Assembly: GCA_021495925.1 (NCBI GenBank)
Contig: JAKEKT010000030.1
Location: 248,001 to 312,000, forward strand
Origin: Diplodia intermedia
Taxonomy: Eukaryota > Ascomycota > Dothideomycetes > Botryosphaeriales > Botryosphaeriaceae
DNA length: 64,000 nucleotides
Direction of reading: 5' to 3'
Shown here: positions 10,455 through 21,972 of the stretch, one piece after another
Position numbering within the stretch: the first letter of the stretch is position 1
Layout: each line of letters starts with the position of its first letter
Notes under the pieces: model-generated
Told to the model about the DNA's origin: nothing
Seen by the model: only the letters and a program-made list of their open reading frames with translations
The model's database searches: none
Program-made: the position numbers and the translations under genes

Positions 10455-13017
10455 ACCGTGAAGCTCGTTATGGGGACTACCATTCCGTAGCCCACTGCAG
10501 TGCTTTCCAAAAACCGACGCAGACAGCGAGCGCTAAGCAAGAGGGACGAAGGGTCCTGTTCTGCTAGCATGGGCAGAAGTAGCATTAGCATAACGCTAAG
10601 CTCTTCCCCGCGACCCGCTTCCCCGCATCCCGGGCGCGAGAGGCGCTCACCCGCCCCTACATACGTAGCTTAACCACGCGCGCACCGCTGACAACCGACC
10701 TGCCCGCACTACTTCAACAGCAAGGAGCAAAACAGGGAACGGGCAAAGAAGCCTCCACATGCGCCCCGTGGCCGTCAGCAGCAATCGAGCCGACTTGATT
10801 TCCATCTACGTCATTACAAATCACCGTATGGGACGAAGCCGAGGGGAAACAGCTGGGCCGGCTAGGAACGCCCTTCGCAAGCTGCGCCATGCAACGGCCA
10901 GATTGCGCCACACACGGATTACATCACACGAGCCAAAAATCCCCTTCCGAGACTCCCGCTTCCGCGCCGGTTCCGGGGAGCCTCGGGCCATAAGAAAGGC
11001 CGAACGAAGGCTGCATTTGTCGATAAAGACCGGGGTCGTGGTGCGTGAGAGCTGAACAAAGCGCGGCGGAAGAGAGAGGCGAGGAGTCATGCTCCCATCA
11101 GGCAGCAATGAGGATCAGGAGGGAGGCCGGTGTTAGTCATTGCCAATCCGATCTCACCGCATATCGGGACTATGCGCTTGCGCTGCTGCACATCACCGAG
11201 TGTTCCTAGAAGCGCGAAAGGGGGAGCTAGCCGGGCGCGGTGCTTCCCGTCGGCGTAGCAGGCGAGGGAAGAGAGGTAGGAGGAGCATGTGTGATGAGGA
11301 GCCGCCATGTATATGCACCCGAATCACACCGCAGCCTGCACGATAAAGAGCGGCTCTCGTTAGCGACTTCCTTCCTTCTTTCTTTTTTTTCTCGAAGCTC
11401 GCCTGAAGGCCTTGGCTCGTTACTGTGAGACTGCAGCCGTATCAGCATGCTCAGCAAATCGGACCGGCGTTGGGACGAAGGCCCGAAGGCCCGGCCAATG
11501 CTGGCGATTTGCAGTTCTCGTCATCTTCGGCTGTTTCGAAGAAGGAGTGTGACGCGGTGGACTGCTCTCTCGCCCGGGAACGATCCATGCGTCAGGCAAG
11601 AACAAAGTCCGGGGTAAGTTTTTAGCGTCAGGGAGCACGGACTGGCAGAAAAACGGCGGGCGATTGGCCGGCGCACACGGCCTCGATGGTCACGAGGAAT
11701 GGCGTGATACGTGGCGGTCGCTGACAGGCGTGATTGGGCGGTTAAAGATTCCCGTTTTTGGCCTGGCGCAGTGCTTCTCGATGCGCTGTGTGGTCCTCTG
11801 CTCTCAGCTCGATTGCATGCGTGCATGCGTGTCATGCAAGATGCGTGCCGGCAGGGGGCCATGGATTCATCCGCGACGTGCAGCCGTGCGATAACCACAG
11901 CCGAACAGCTTGGAGATGGTAGCAAGGCTTTGGGAAAAACGGTCCCGTCCTGGACTCCCCATGGATGACGTGCGGCCTCGTCGTTGGATGCGTTTGGAAT
12001 CAGAAAGGAGGGGAAATGTGCCGGACACGACTCCGCCACGGCAGCAAACCAAGGCAGAGTGGACGCTTCTTTCTCCTTGATCTGAAATGATATCTCTGTG
12101 AGCAAGCACTGCTTCGTGCCTCGTCTGTTGCATTCGCCAATGTCCAGAGCCTGCTGCTGTGCGTGAGATGAGCCTCTGCTGCTTTTCGTTCCTGATCCAA
12201 ATTTGCCACCTACCATCATGTGGACCATCTATCTCCTCCGTATGCACACCCGTCACTAGCCGTTCATTCCCTTCTCGCGTCTCGAGATGCCATCGATTAC
12301 GTACGCGGCGACGCAACGAGCTTGGCACAAGGTACAGTATATGCAGCGCACGTCTCAGCAGTGGCACAGACGCCAATGACCATGCAACAAGGCTGCACAT
12401 CCATCATTCTCCTTCAGGAGAAGTTGTCCATAATCGTTTCAATCCTGCTCCGCATTTATCAGTCGTCTGCCAATCGACGGCCGGACGCCTGGCTATCTGC
12501 CTGTTGCTGATCCTGACTCGCCACCCCCTTGGCTCCAGAACAATCAAGCGCTTATCTCGCACTACAGCCACCAAGAACATGAGACGCGGTTGGTTCGAAG
12601 ATCGTTCCTTGTTCATTTTACTACTAAAGATGCTACTTGGAGAAGTGCGTGTATCATGGAAGTCATTTTGGAAGCGAAGAATCAACGGGAAACAAAAAGA
12701 ACCGAAGCACGCTAATGGATGCACCGCTGTGGAATGCTCCCTCGAAAATGTTCAGAAAGGCACCAGCAGTGAAAAGAGCAAGCATTTTCCATCGGAAATC
12801 CATTACCAACGCCTCGCTAAAAGCTCAAGCAAGCAGTACGACGAACGAGCCAGGTGCGAAAGCTTGCTCCAGTGGTTTGGTATCATAACGAGCCAATGTC
12901 CGTCCGGCCTGGCACGCTTGCGAGCGGGCAGAACAGTGTGTTGCAGCGGGAATTGCCGGGCCCGGGCCCAGGCCCAAGGCCGCAGAGCTTCCCACGTTGC
13001 CAGTCTTGAGTGGGAGC

Positions 13018-14682
13018 CTACTGGCCCTTGGCCGCAGCCTGGCCGTGAGGATGCTGCGTCATGTACGGCTTGCCGTAAGCGTCGACCGGCGGGTAGCGGG
13101 CGCGCAGCTCGAGATCGTCCAAGGGAATGGTCGATCGGATGTACTTCTGCGAGGCGAGGTCCTGTGGCTGATAGTCCCATGACTCGAAGCGACCCTTCTT
13201 CAGCGCGTTCCAGCAAAGGCGGCGCATGCGCTGCGATTGGAGCACGTCGTCATGGATCTTCTGCAGATCCCACCTGCGGCTCGCCTCTTCGGCGAACGCG
13301 GCTGCAGCCTCCTTGTACTCCGCCTCTTCCGAGTTGGCAACGTTGTGAAGCTCCTGACGGTCCTTCTCCAGATCGAAAAGCTGCGGAGGATCGACCAGGC
13401 TGCACGTGTACTTCCACTTGCCCCTGCGAATCATCATGACTGGCGTAACCGTGCCCTCGCCCATGTACTCGCCAATGACCTCGTCCCTGGTGCGGTGCCC
13501 GCAGAGGGCCGGGTACAGGCTCTCGCCGTCAATGCTGAGGCCCGAGTCCATGCGTCCTCCGGCCAGATCAACCAGAGTGGGCAGCAGGTCCATGGTCGAA
13601 ACCGACTCCTTGACGTGGCGAGGCGTGAAACGTGGCGGGTAGTTGATGATAAGCGGCACGCGGGCGCTGCCTTCGTGCCAAGACATCTTGTACCAGAGCC
13701 CGCGCTCGCCCAGCATGTCGCCATGATCGCCGCTGAACACCACAATGGTGTTTCTGTCGAGCTTGCAGTTCTTGAGGACCTTCATGAGCTTGCCGACCTG
13801 GTCGTCGACGTAGCTGCAGGAGCCGTAGTACGCACGGCGAGCCCGGCGGACCGCCTCGTCGGGGATTGGGTTGTCCCATAGGTCGATGCACTTCATCAAG
13901 CGTTGCGAGTGGGGGTCCTGGTCCTCCTGCTTGATGCGGACCTCGGGCAGCGGGATGTCCACGTCCTCGTATCGGTCCCAGTAGTCCTCGGTAATGGCGT
14001 ACGGGTCATGCGGGTGAGTCAGAGATACGGTCAAGCAGAAGGGCCGCTCCTTATCGCCCTTACGCACGTGATCGTAGAGATACTGCGTCGACTTGTACAT
14101 GACCTCCTCGTCGTAGTCCAGCTGGTTGGAGCGCACGCACGGCCCGGCCTGCATGACCGAGGACATGTTGTGGAACCACTCCTGGCGCTCCTCTGGCTTG
14201 TCCCAGTTCACAGACCAGCCGAAGTCTCCGGGGTAGATGTCCGAGGTCAGACGGTTCTCGAAGCCGTGCAGCTGATCGGGGCCGATGAAGTGCATCTTGC
14301 CGGCCAGCGTGGTTTCGTAGCCCTCCCGGCGCAGGTAGTGCGCGAACGTGGGCACGTCGGCGTTCAGGTGAGAGGCGTTGTCGTAGGACCTGATCTTGTG
14401 CGGCAGCTGGCCGGTGACCATGACAAAGCGGGAGGGGGCACAAAGGGGAGCATTGCAGTAGGCGCTGTCGAAGACGACGCCCGTCTCGGCCAGCTTGTCC
14501 AGGTGGGGCGTCTTGATGGGCGAGTTGGGGTCGTGCATCTTCAGCTGCGGGGCAGACATCTGGTCGGCCATGATGTAGAGGATGTTCGGCTTCACCGGGA
14601 AATGGTCGCCGGCGGGAGGAAGGTAGCCCGTCTCCTGCGGGCCATTGGGAGGCGTGTCCGGGAGCGAGGCGTGGGGAGCCAT
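13018..14682 (-). CDS. Choline-sulfatase-type sulfatase
   Basis: Single-exon 554-aa type I sulfatase. The family Cys that is converted to formylglycine is C81 in LCAPSRFVMVTG. Metal-binding parts are visible at ADQ (residues 39-41) near the N-terminus and SGDHGDMLGERGLW later on. The opening ILYIMADQMSAPQL and the C-terminal RWD-containing segment resemble choline sulfatases (BetC type), which release choline and sulfate from choline-O-sulfate, a fungal sulfur and osmolyte store. There is no signal peptide, in keeping with an intracellular enzyme. No choline-sulfate permease or betaine-pathway gene lies next to it. Type I sulfatases with other substrates cannot be excluded. Confidence 0.9.
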   Translation of the reverse strand: MAPHASLPDTPPNGPQETGYLPPAGDHFPVKPNILYIMADQMSAPQLKMHDPNSPIKTPHLDKLAETGVVFDSAYCNAPLCAPSRFVMVTGQLPHKIRSYDNASHLNADVPTFAHYLRREGYETTLAGKMHFIGPDQLHGFENRLTSDIYPGDFGWSVNWDKPEERQEWFHNMSSVMQAGPCVRSNQLDYDEEVMYKSTQYLYDHVRKGDKERPFCLTVSLTHPHDPYAITEDYWDRYEDVDIPLPEVRIKQEDQDPHSQRLMKCIDLWDNPIPDEAVRRARRAYYGSCSYVDDQVGKLMKVLKNCKLDRNTIVVFSGDHGDMLGERGLWYKMSWHEGSARVPLIINYPPRFTPRHVKESVSTMDLLPTLVDLAGGRMDSGLSIDGESLYPALCGHRTRDEVIGEYMGEGTVTPVMMIRRGKWKYTCSLVDPPQLFDLEKDRQELHNVANSEEAEYKEAAAAFAEEASRRWDLQKIHDDVLQSQRMRRLCWNALKKGRFESWDYQPQDLASQKYIRSTIPLDDLELRARYPPVDAYGKPYMTQHPHGQAAAKGQ

Positions 14683-16088
14683 GGCGAAGGAAGGGGGAAG
14701 GGTGCGGAAACAAAGAACAGGCGCCTCGCAGGTCCTTATAGACGGCAGCGGCGGACACGTCAGCAGGGAGGATGTGCCGTCCTTTCTCCTGTCAAGTCAC
14801 GCGGAACGGGTCCGAGATGGCGGGCAGCAGGCTGCAAGGCGGGCAGACGAGATCGGCGGCAGATTCGAGCCGAAACGGAGACTTGGAGCGGGGTGAAGGC
14901 GGGCAGAGCGGGCGGTGGTGGACATTTTTATACGGGGGCGCGCTAGGGCGGAGGGCGGTGAGGTCGCTGCGCCAGAAATTGCGTGATGGACGCGGCTCCT
15001 CGACGCATCCTTACAGACCCTGGGCGGGCCTAGCTGCTCCTGTGTCAGAGTGAGGTAGCGGCCGAGCACGTCAGTTCGCGACAAAATGGCAAGATTGCCA
15101 ATGACGGGCTGCTCTCGCACCAGGCGGCCCGCGCTGCGTGTGTGTGCAACGACTGACGGCCAAGGACGACGCGGCCGGCGGCGCAGCGCAGAGCGCCGCA
15201 ATCTCGGAGATCCTTGCGGGCGGTGACCGTGGTCGCAGGACGCGCACGTGAACGTCTCCCTATTCGGGGACCACAGCCCAAGGCCGGGCGCGCCGAAGGC
15301 CGGCGGACGGGGCAGGTCGGGGCGCAGCGAGACAGAAGGCAAAAAGCGACAGGCCACATCGCCCGATGCACCTGGATTTATACCTTGCGTGGCCCTGTCT
15401 CACAATCGCCCGCAATCTGCTCGTCACCCGGCACGCCATCAGCGCAAGTGATTGTGCCATGTCGCGACTGCCTGTGCCTGCAGTGCAAAGTCGCCGCCCA
15501 CATGCCAAGCTTCCAAGCCGCTCCCTCCTGAATCCTCCCGCAGCCATCGCTGCTTCTGGAAGCCACCCTCCCTCTCCGCCCTGTGGCCCTCTCCTGCAAC
15601 TCCCTGAACCGCCCTGACGTCGACTGTCGGTATTGATGATCGCCGCGCGCGTGGAGCTTTTGTGGGGGTGCGTCTCCACCGTGCAGGGGGCGCCCGCGGG
15701 CCTGGAAAGCCCGCCGCAACACAAGAATCACCACTGCCACCTAGTACTTGACCTCCCGTCTTTTTTATTAGTCTTCTATATGCACTAGCATCCTGCTGTA
15801 GCCCTGGTGGCCGCTTGGTCGCTTCAAAACGTCCAGCTCATCAAAGTGCAGGGACAGCTCCCGACCAATCCCTGTATATCCCCGTATCAAAACCAGTGAT
15901 CCCAGCCAATGAGATCGCCAAGGAAGAAGCTGTACCTGAAGATCCCTTCGACAACAAGAAGGCAGAAATGAAGAAATGCCGCCCATAGTTGCGACTGTCA
16001 GCGTCCAAGGTCATTGGGCCATTCAAATCAGTTGTGCACCTGCGTAACGAGACTCCACGCTTATTTATGGCGAACCCAACGCCAGACC
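14683..16088. other. Intergenic, sulfatase promoter and receptor 3' flank
   Basis: GC-rich sequence with overlapping open frames on both strands and no domain in any. The left part is the sulfatase promoter; the right part follows the stop of the receptor gene. Confidence 0.5.
14734..14741 (-). promoter_or_regulatory. TATA-like box of sulfatase gene
   Basis: On the minus strand this reads CTATAAGG, about 55 bp upstream of the ATG at 14682. It suggests a very short leader. Confidence 0.4.
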
Positions 16089-18256
16089 TCAAGTCGCAGG
16101 AGAGCGAGCTGCACGCATGTGCGCCTCGGGGGGCTCCGACAGCGGGCTCGGTGTCGAGCTGTCGTGCTTGCATGCCTCCGTGCACTTGTGATCGCTCGAA
16201 CCCGTTGCGTCGCTGCTCGTGTCCAGGTCATTGACGTAGCTATATCTCCAATCAGTTAGGTGATCTCACGAGCAATCCATCTCGCCTGCTTTGCGAGCGT
16301 ATCCACTTACCGAAGCCAGGTGTTGTAGAAGATGTCGTCCCTGATGACGTTGTAAGCATCATCGAATACGGACAGACTGAATCCCTTCGGAATGGCATCG
16401 TAATCGTCGTGATTCTCATTGGCGCCAACATAGTGCAGCCTGGCCCTGTCGAACCCGTCCACGGCCGGGCTTTGCGACGTGCGCTCGTTCTTCTCCCAAG
16501 GCGCCACTTGCTGTTGGGCAGAGAAGAAACTTGTACCTTCTCCGGGGAGGTCATGCGGCATCACGTCGACAAAGTACTTGGAAATAGTCCTGTACGTAGC
16601 GTCACCAATGTTGACTGTTACCTTGGAGGTTGTCGGGTTGATGAAAGTGAAGAAGATGACTGCGGCATCCTCGAAGCGTTGGCAAGCCTGACTCGGAGTG
16701 AGCACACGGTTGCGTCTGCCCGGGCCACCCCAGTGGTTCTTCCAGTTGCGGACGAAGACGAGGAAGTTGATGTCGGCTGCCGTGAAGTTGCGATTGGCTG
16801 CCCAAACCAGCAGCGGCCGAACGTTGTTTTCCAATGCGTTCTCGAACGCAGCCATGGATGTCAAGGCTTTGTTGAATTTTTGGTTGAGGGCATTGGTGGT
16901 GGAACTGAGGTTGTTGAGTTCGTGCTCTCCCTCCACAGCTGCCATGTATACAGGGGATCGGCATATATCAAGGAGAGGGAAGATTATGGAGCCCATCTGG
17001 ATCGTCATGATGCCGGGGATGAACCTGAATCAGGTCAGTTCCGATTCTAGAAAAGGTAGTCGGGGAGCTTACCATCCGGTATGAGGGAACCACCGATTGA
17101 TAGCGATGACGGTCGGATTGTTCGAATACAAGAAAGCCATCCAAAGGGGAGTTCCAGGCATCCTGAATCGTCAGCCGCAGGATCGGGGTTTCTTGGGTCT
17201 GAATTCAACGTACCCAGCGATCAGGTTGATCTTCGTTTGAATGGACCAGTAGTGGGAGTCCTGAATGCTCCTGGCGTACCAAAGCGTGTATGGACCCCAT
17301 ATCCAGCAAATGAGGAGCTGTGAGATGGCCGTTGGCACCCTATCCGTCGTCAGCACAGACTGTGGACACGCCTGCTGGATTTCATGGCGTACCATTCACC
17401 GTGCGGTCCGCGGTGGCAGTTAGCTTTTCCCGACCACTCTCCGAAGAACCCGTAACCCCTGTGGAAGTTGATGGAGCCAATGTACATAAACGTGCAACCG
17501 AAAATGGCGAAACACCAGGTACTGTAAACGAAAACGCGCGTTTTGTCCGCAAAGTCCATGTTCTTGTGGTATCTCAGGAACGCACGTGGGTGCGTGTACC
17601 AGATAGGAACCCTGCCTTTCTTGTTGCGTCTGGGCATTACCAAGAGTTCTTGCTGGGACTGGTAGTAGGAGATGATGCGGGAGTTGGAAACTATTGGCGA
17701 TCAGGGTCCCACACAGGCTAGCAATATCACTGGAGTGATGGCACTTACGTTGGTAGAGACCCAGGCCGACCGGGAAAATAAGTGCCATAACCCAGAACTC
17801 GGCTGCGCAGACATACCAGAACCTGATCGGATACTCTATGAGGATCATGGTGAGGTAGACGTGCAGCGCAAGCACGGACGTGGAGCTCAGCCAGTAACCG
17901 CGAATGCGAGCAGTATGGGTGAAGCGCTGGAAAAAGAGGGTCGTCATGCCAAAGCCAATGATGAAGGTGTAGATGACGGCGATCGGGATCCAGACTTTTG
18001 AAGGGCCATCGAGGTGGAGACCATGGCTGCCGAAGACCGACTGCTCAAATCCCAAGGCCGCTTCGTACGAGGCCGGGGTCGGAGTCGGCTTCTGTGTCGA
18101 CAGATCAGCAAGAGCTTCCGGACGTGACAAGCCTATAAGGCTTTGACGACAAGCGCTAGGCGACGCGACACGCGAGGGTGGAAGGGTTCGACGCGCAGGT
18201 GAGGCCAGAAGGTGACTTACGAGGTGCCAATGATGGTCCTCCGCGTCGTACTCCAT
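16089..18256 (-). CDS. Seven-transmembrane RGS-domain receptor (GprK/Rgs7-like)
   Basis: Putative receptor that combines a 7-TM unit with a regulator-of-G-protein-signalling domain, which speeds GTP hydrolysis on G-alpha. Exons, from the 5' end: 18221-18256, 17749-18091, 17393-17690, 17214-17339, 17073-17162, 16311-17024, 16089-16239; 585 aa. Hydrophobic helices include VWIPIAVIYTFIIGFGMTTL, STSVLALHVYLTMIL, AAEFWVMALIFPVGLGLY, FVYSTWCFAIFGCTFMYI, AISQLLICWIWGPYTLWY, a helix around GTPLWMAFLY and one around MTIQMGSIIFPLL. The RGS box follows at about 345-535, with AFENALENNVRPLLVW, INFLVFVRNWK, VIFFTFINP and AYNVIRDDIFYNTWLRYV. The last exon adds a Ser/Thr/Pro-rich tail. The first exon encodes only 12 residues (MEYDAEDHHWHL). 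The intron model keeps frame throughout. Known fungal 7TM-RGS proteins act in carbon sensing, stress and appressorium signalling. Confidence 0.85.
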
Positions 18257-20129
18257 CTTTTCGCAGAATGTTGTTTGGAGGAGTAGGAGGCAGCCAGCAG
18301 ACAAAAACGATGGGACGGCACTAGCTGAGCGTTTTCAGGCTCATGCCAGCACAAAGTGCAAACGGATGGAAAGAGTTGATGCGGGAGCTGCTACGGAGGT
18401 AGTGTCGGCGAAGATCGGCAGAAATGGGAGCGGGTGCGGAGGGAAGGAGCCATGCGCAACATGTCACGTGCCGGACCACAGGTCGGGTTGGCGGGGCGTC
18501 TTCGCGATGTCGCGCGTCGCGTTACCCGACACGCCGAACCAACTCTAGGCGCGAAGGCCCCGATGCTTTCCCCATGCATCACCCTCATGCCAACGCAGGT
18601 AGCCCATTATTTCGCAAATTCTCCGTACTTTCACTGCTGCATTCTAATTAATCACCTTGGAAGTCCCAACTGGCAGCTCATATGGATGGCAACTGCAAAC
18701 AAGTTTGCTGACTCCAATCCTGGAGCCACACATGAGGTCGCGAGCCCTCCACGGGTGGCTTGGGATCGCCAGCAAGGATGCTGCGCCAAACGCTGGCCCG
18801 AGCGCACATTGGTCCATAGGGCTGACACGGGCACCGCGCTGTAGTGAGGTTTACAAATGTCCCACCGGAAAAACATCCTGGAGTTTCACAAGCTTGCAAT
18901 GACAAATGCTTTCAGGAATAAGCAGAAACGAGAAAAGGTCCGGGAAATCACTTCGGTAAGACGCGCCGAGACCTACGTCTATCATTTAACACTACACCAT
19001 CCCCCTGCATGTTCGATTTCTCTTTCCGGTGATTTTGATCACGCATCGAGGCATGACCGTACTTGCCCTTCTCCCTTGATGCGATGACTTGCACAAACCC
19101 CACAGCTACGCATAAGTGTAAGCCAGGCCAGTAGACAATGTGACATTTTAGAACCAGGACGTTGGGCTATGGACCACGGCCTGCGAAGCATCATAGCAGG
19201 TGACAGAAGGTCTAAGCCCTTTGAGCTCACCGCAGACGACGCACTCTTCTTATAAGGGTAGTCGAACCCATTCTAGACAAATGTGCACGTATTCAAGACT
19301 CGCATTTACGTTCGGAAACTTGACTCAACTTCTACATGAATGTCATGTGAAGTAGATGAGGGCGGATTGGTTTGTTACTTGCTGTGGTATGAAAACTGCC
19401 TATAACGGCCCGAGTCGTACTTTCTGATTTACCGATTCTCACTAATACTGATAGGTCATCGAAAGCACGGAAGAATCAGTTAAAATGCAAGACCCACACC
19501 TTTCGATACTCGATCTCAACCACCCCGCAAAACCCACGCGTTCCGCGCTATGATTAGCCTCGGTGCGTCGGCAGCATGCTCGAATACGATAGGCATTCCC
19601 AACACCAACCCTTCGAACGGCAGCATTTCGGATACCCTACGCGGTCGAAATGAGAAATTTCGAACGTTTGATCGACGAGAATGCGGGGGATGTACATGCG
19701 AGAGCAACGCTTTACCGGGTTTGGCAGTCTGCGGAGGCGGGAGGCTAGCGCGGAGTGTTCTCCGATGCAAGTCTGGCGAGTCAGTGGGGACGTCCAGCCT
19801 GGCGGCAGCCGTGCATGAGCTGAAGACGACCGAGCGCGGGGTTGGGGAATGAGTGCTTGAAAAAAGCGGGAAACACACGGTGCTCAACCAGACAAAAATG
19901 CGTTGCATGGCAGTCTTGGCTCACCATAGCAGCTGCTAAATGGTTTGATAGCTTGTGATTTTTCTTTTTTATTGTAGTGTCCCGGTAGTGCAACCGTGAT
20001 GCTCTGCAGGTAAATAGACTGCAACGAAAGCGAAAGTAACTAAGGGGGATATCTTGAATCGTGCCATCGTAACGGAGTCGGCGCTCAATTCCTAAAGAAT
20101 TCGCACGGAGACTCTCTCCTCCACAAGTT
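18257..20129. other. 1.9 kb intergenic, receptor promoter
   Basis: No gene is supported. The part from about 18.9 to 20.1 kb is more AT-rich than its surroundings. A tRNA-like B-box (GGTTCGAC, minus strand near 19262) lacks a pairing T-stem and an A-box. A frame at 19516-19908 (minus) has no domain. Confidence 0.5.
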
Positions 20130-21107
20130 CTACTCCCGAAGCTTCAGGGTCAACCACATGCCAATGTGCGTAATGCCTTCCTCGTCCCACTCCCCCATAT
20201 CCTCGTCCTTGACGAAGCCGAATCGATTGTAGAATTTTTCAAGATGGACCTGCGCATGCACAAGCGTGAGACCGCTCCAGGAGTCGAGATCTTCGTCGCG
20301 GCCCTCGACTCTTGCCAGCTCCACCTCCTCGGGACGTGGCGGACTTAGAATCTGGTTGCTATTCTGCGCGGCCCAGTCCAGGGCGGTGCGCGTCAACAGG
20401 GCAGCCAGTCCAAGCTTACGGTATGCTGGCAGAACGGCAAGACGGCCCAACTTGATGTATGGCTCAGAGCCGGGGGTGCCTTTGGCCAGCGACGCGGTGG
20501 CCGGGGCACGTAGAGAATTGTCCAGCTTGTGTGTGTCGGAGGGTGCAGGGTGCGGCGGGTGAGGCGGTGGGACAAGGCGGATAGTGCCAACGGCGACGCG
20601 GTTGGCTGTGGGGTCGCTCTGGCGACGCTCCTCCTGGGGCGGTGGGGATTCGAAGTTGTCGGGCGTGCCACTGGAGAGTGGCGAGCCGCCGCTGCTACCG
20701 CAGCTCGATGTTCCGACCGATGCATACACGACCCAGTGGAAACTGCGAGGATCGTCATCGTCGAACTCATTTTCCAGAGGCACGCCCTGTTCCTCAACGA
20801 AAACGCGCTCGCGAACGGTCATGGCATCCTTGAAAGTTGTGGGAATGTCGCGGGCAGGCTGGTCGGCGGCCAGCTTTGTCCTATCGTACGAGGTGGGCAG
20901 CGACGCGGTTGGCGGCAGAAGGGATATGAATTGCGACATGGCTGCGGGAGGCAGAGCGATGGATCGGACGACGGAGTGTTCGATTGCAGCGTTGGCAGTG
21001 GCGGTTTTTTGCGGTGGTGGTGAAGCGAGGCGCCGGGGATGCGCAGGCGTGGCACAGGGCGCACTGAAGATCCGACGGTTGTTGATGGTCGGCGAGGAGC
21101 AGTTCAC
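20130..21107 (-). CDS. GNAT-family N-acetyltransferase
   Basis: Acetyl-CoA-dependent acyltransferase of the GNAT fold, one exon. Taken from the upstream ATG it has 325 aa; from the internal ATG at 20939 (MSQFISLLPP) it has 269. Motifs: MTVRERVFVEEQGVP, as in ElaA/YjcF-like members; VAVGTIRLVPP (strand 4); the acetyl-CoA loop region KLGRLAVLPAYRKLGLAALL, with the R/Q-x-x-G/A pattern as RKLGLA; and VHAQVHLEKFYNRFGF, the typical C-terminal signature. A Ser/Gly/Pro-rich insert lies between the second and fourth strands. The 56-residue upstream extension has no acidic residue before position 43 and several Arg, so it could be a mitochondrial presequence, giving two start choices. The substrate is unknown. 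Confidence 0.85.
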   Translation of the reverse strand: MNCSSPTINNRRIFSAPCATPAHPRRLASPPPQKTATANAAIEHSVVRSIALPPAAMSQFISLLPPTASLPTSYDRTKLAADQPARDIPTTFKDAMTVRERVFVEEQGVPLENEFDDDDPRSFHWVVYASVGTSSCGSSGGSPLSSGTPDNFESPPPQEERRQSDPTANRVAVGTIRLVPPPHPPHPAPSDTHKLDNSLRAPATASLAKGTPGSEPYIKLGRLAVLPAYRKLGLAALLTRTALDWAAQNSNQILSPPRPEEVELARVEGRDEDLDSWSGLTLVHAQVHLEKFYNRFGFVKDEDMGEWDEEGITHIGMWLTLKLRE

Positions 21108-21972
21108 ACGGAGACCGAGGTGGAGCGAGCAACTGCTGATGCGATGGAGAAGACGGCGGTGCAGCGGGCGGGCAGGCGGGTGGATTTATGCGACAAGCGG
21201 TGGAAAGCGCGCATGGGATCGAAGGAGTCGCGAGGCGGTGCAGCAGATGCGGAGACCCTGGCGTCTGGCATGTTTCTGGGACGGCTCTCAAGCTCATTGG
21301 GCTGAGCCAATGCGATCCGCGCGCCGCTGGAACCCGGCCGGCAACGTGGGCAGCCCGCAAGACACGGAACGGCGGCGATTGGCAGCCCAGGCACCGCACC
21401 GCGTGTATGCACATCGGCAGTGGTGGTGAGGGTGCACGCACAGTGACGTCGCCCTGCTGTCTCGGCTGCCGCCGCCCGGGCGAAGAAACGGAGACCCTGG
21501 AATGCAACCACGCTGAAACACACGGAGCCTTCAAGTTGCCGGCTGTTGGTTGCGCATCCACTGGAGCTCTCAGATGCTCGTCACTCCAACGTCTCGCCAC
21601 CCGGCGCGCCGACCACAATGCGGCCTGCCCCGAGACAGCGCCCGCCCGCATGACGCTAAACCCCTCCACCTTGGTCCCAATGAGGCAATGCCTGTCTGAA
21701 TATTCAGCCTCACCCGCAAAGATCACGAGCCAACGCAGGAACAGTCGCCGGTGCTGCTCTTCCCATCGAAGATGCTGCTCCATTTATTCATTGTTCCCCA
21801 GCAATTGCTCCGCGCTCGCTGCCCGTCGTCACTGTGACGCCGCGGTCACACCCTCGCCTATTGGCCGCATCATGCGACACCTCGACCTGTCACTTCCTCC
21901 CGGTCACACGAACAGACCAATCTAAATCAACCACAACAACATTGCCCGCCTCGCTTCGCGCTTGCCCTCGGC
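21108..21972. other. Intergenic, GNAT promoter and FAO 3' flank
   Basis: Both flanking genes are on the minus strand. Overlapping frames exist on both strands without a domain. Nothing further is recognised. Confidence 0.45.

Larger units (their letters stand above)
10192..13017. other. 2.8 kb gene-free interval between convergent genes
   Basis: It lies between the 3' ends of the WW-domain gene (plus) and the sulfatase gene (minus), so it need not hold a promoter for either. Minus-strand frames of 235 and 177 codons overlap each other and show no domain, and long plus-strand frames are equally featureless. A direct repeat is present at the left end. I see no transposon ends or RNA gene. Confidence 0.5.

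Noticed and set aside
11814..11843. GCATGCGT-type palindromic run
   Set aside because: Only about two units; too short to separate from chance and without context.
11521..12400. Minus-strand frames of 235 and 177 codons
   Set aside because: They overlap each other in different frames, have no domain and show no coding bias.
12159..13439. 426-codon plus-strand open frame
   Set aside because: Its right third is the antisense shadow of the sulfatase gene, and the rest has no domain or protein-like composition.
19225..19275. tRNA-like B-box on the minus strand
   Set aside because: GGTTCGAC is present, but the T-stem does not pair and no A-box or acceptor stem is found at the right distance.
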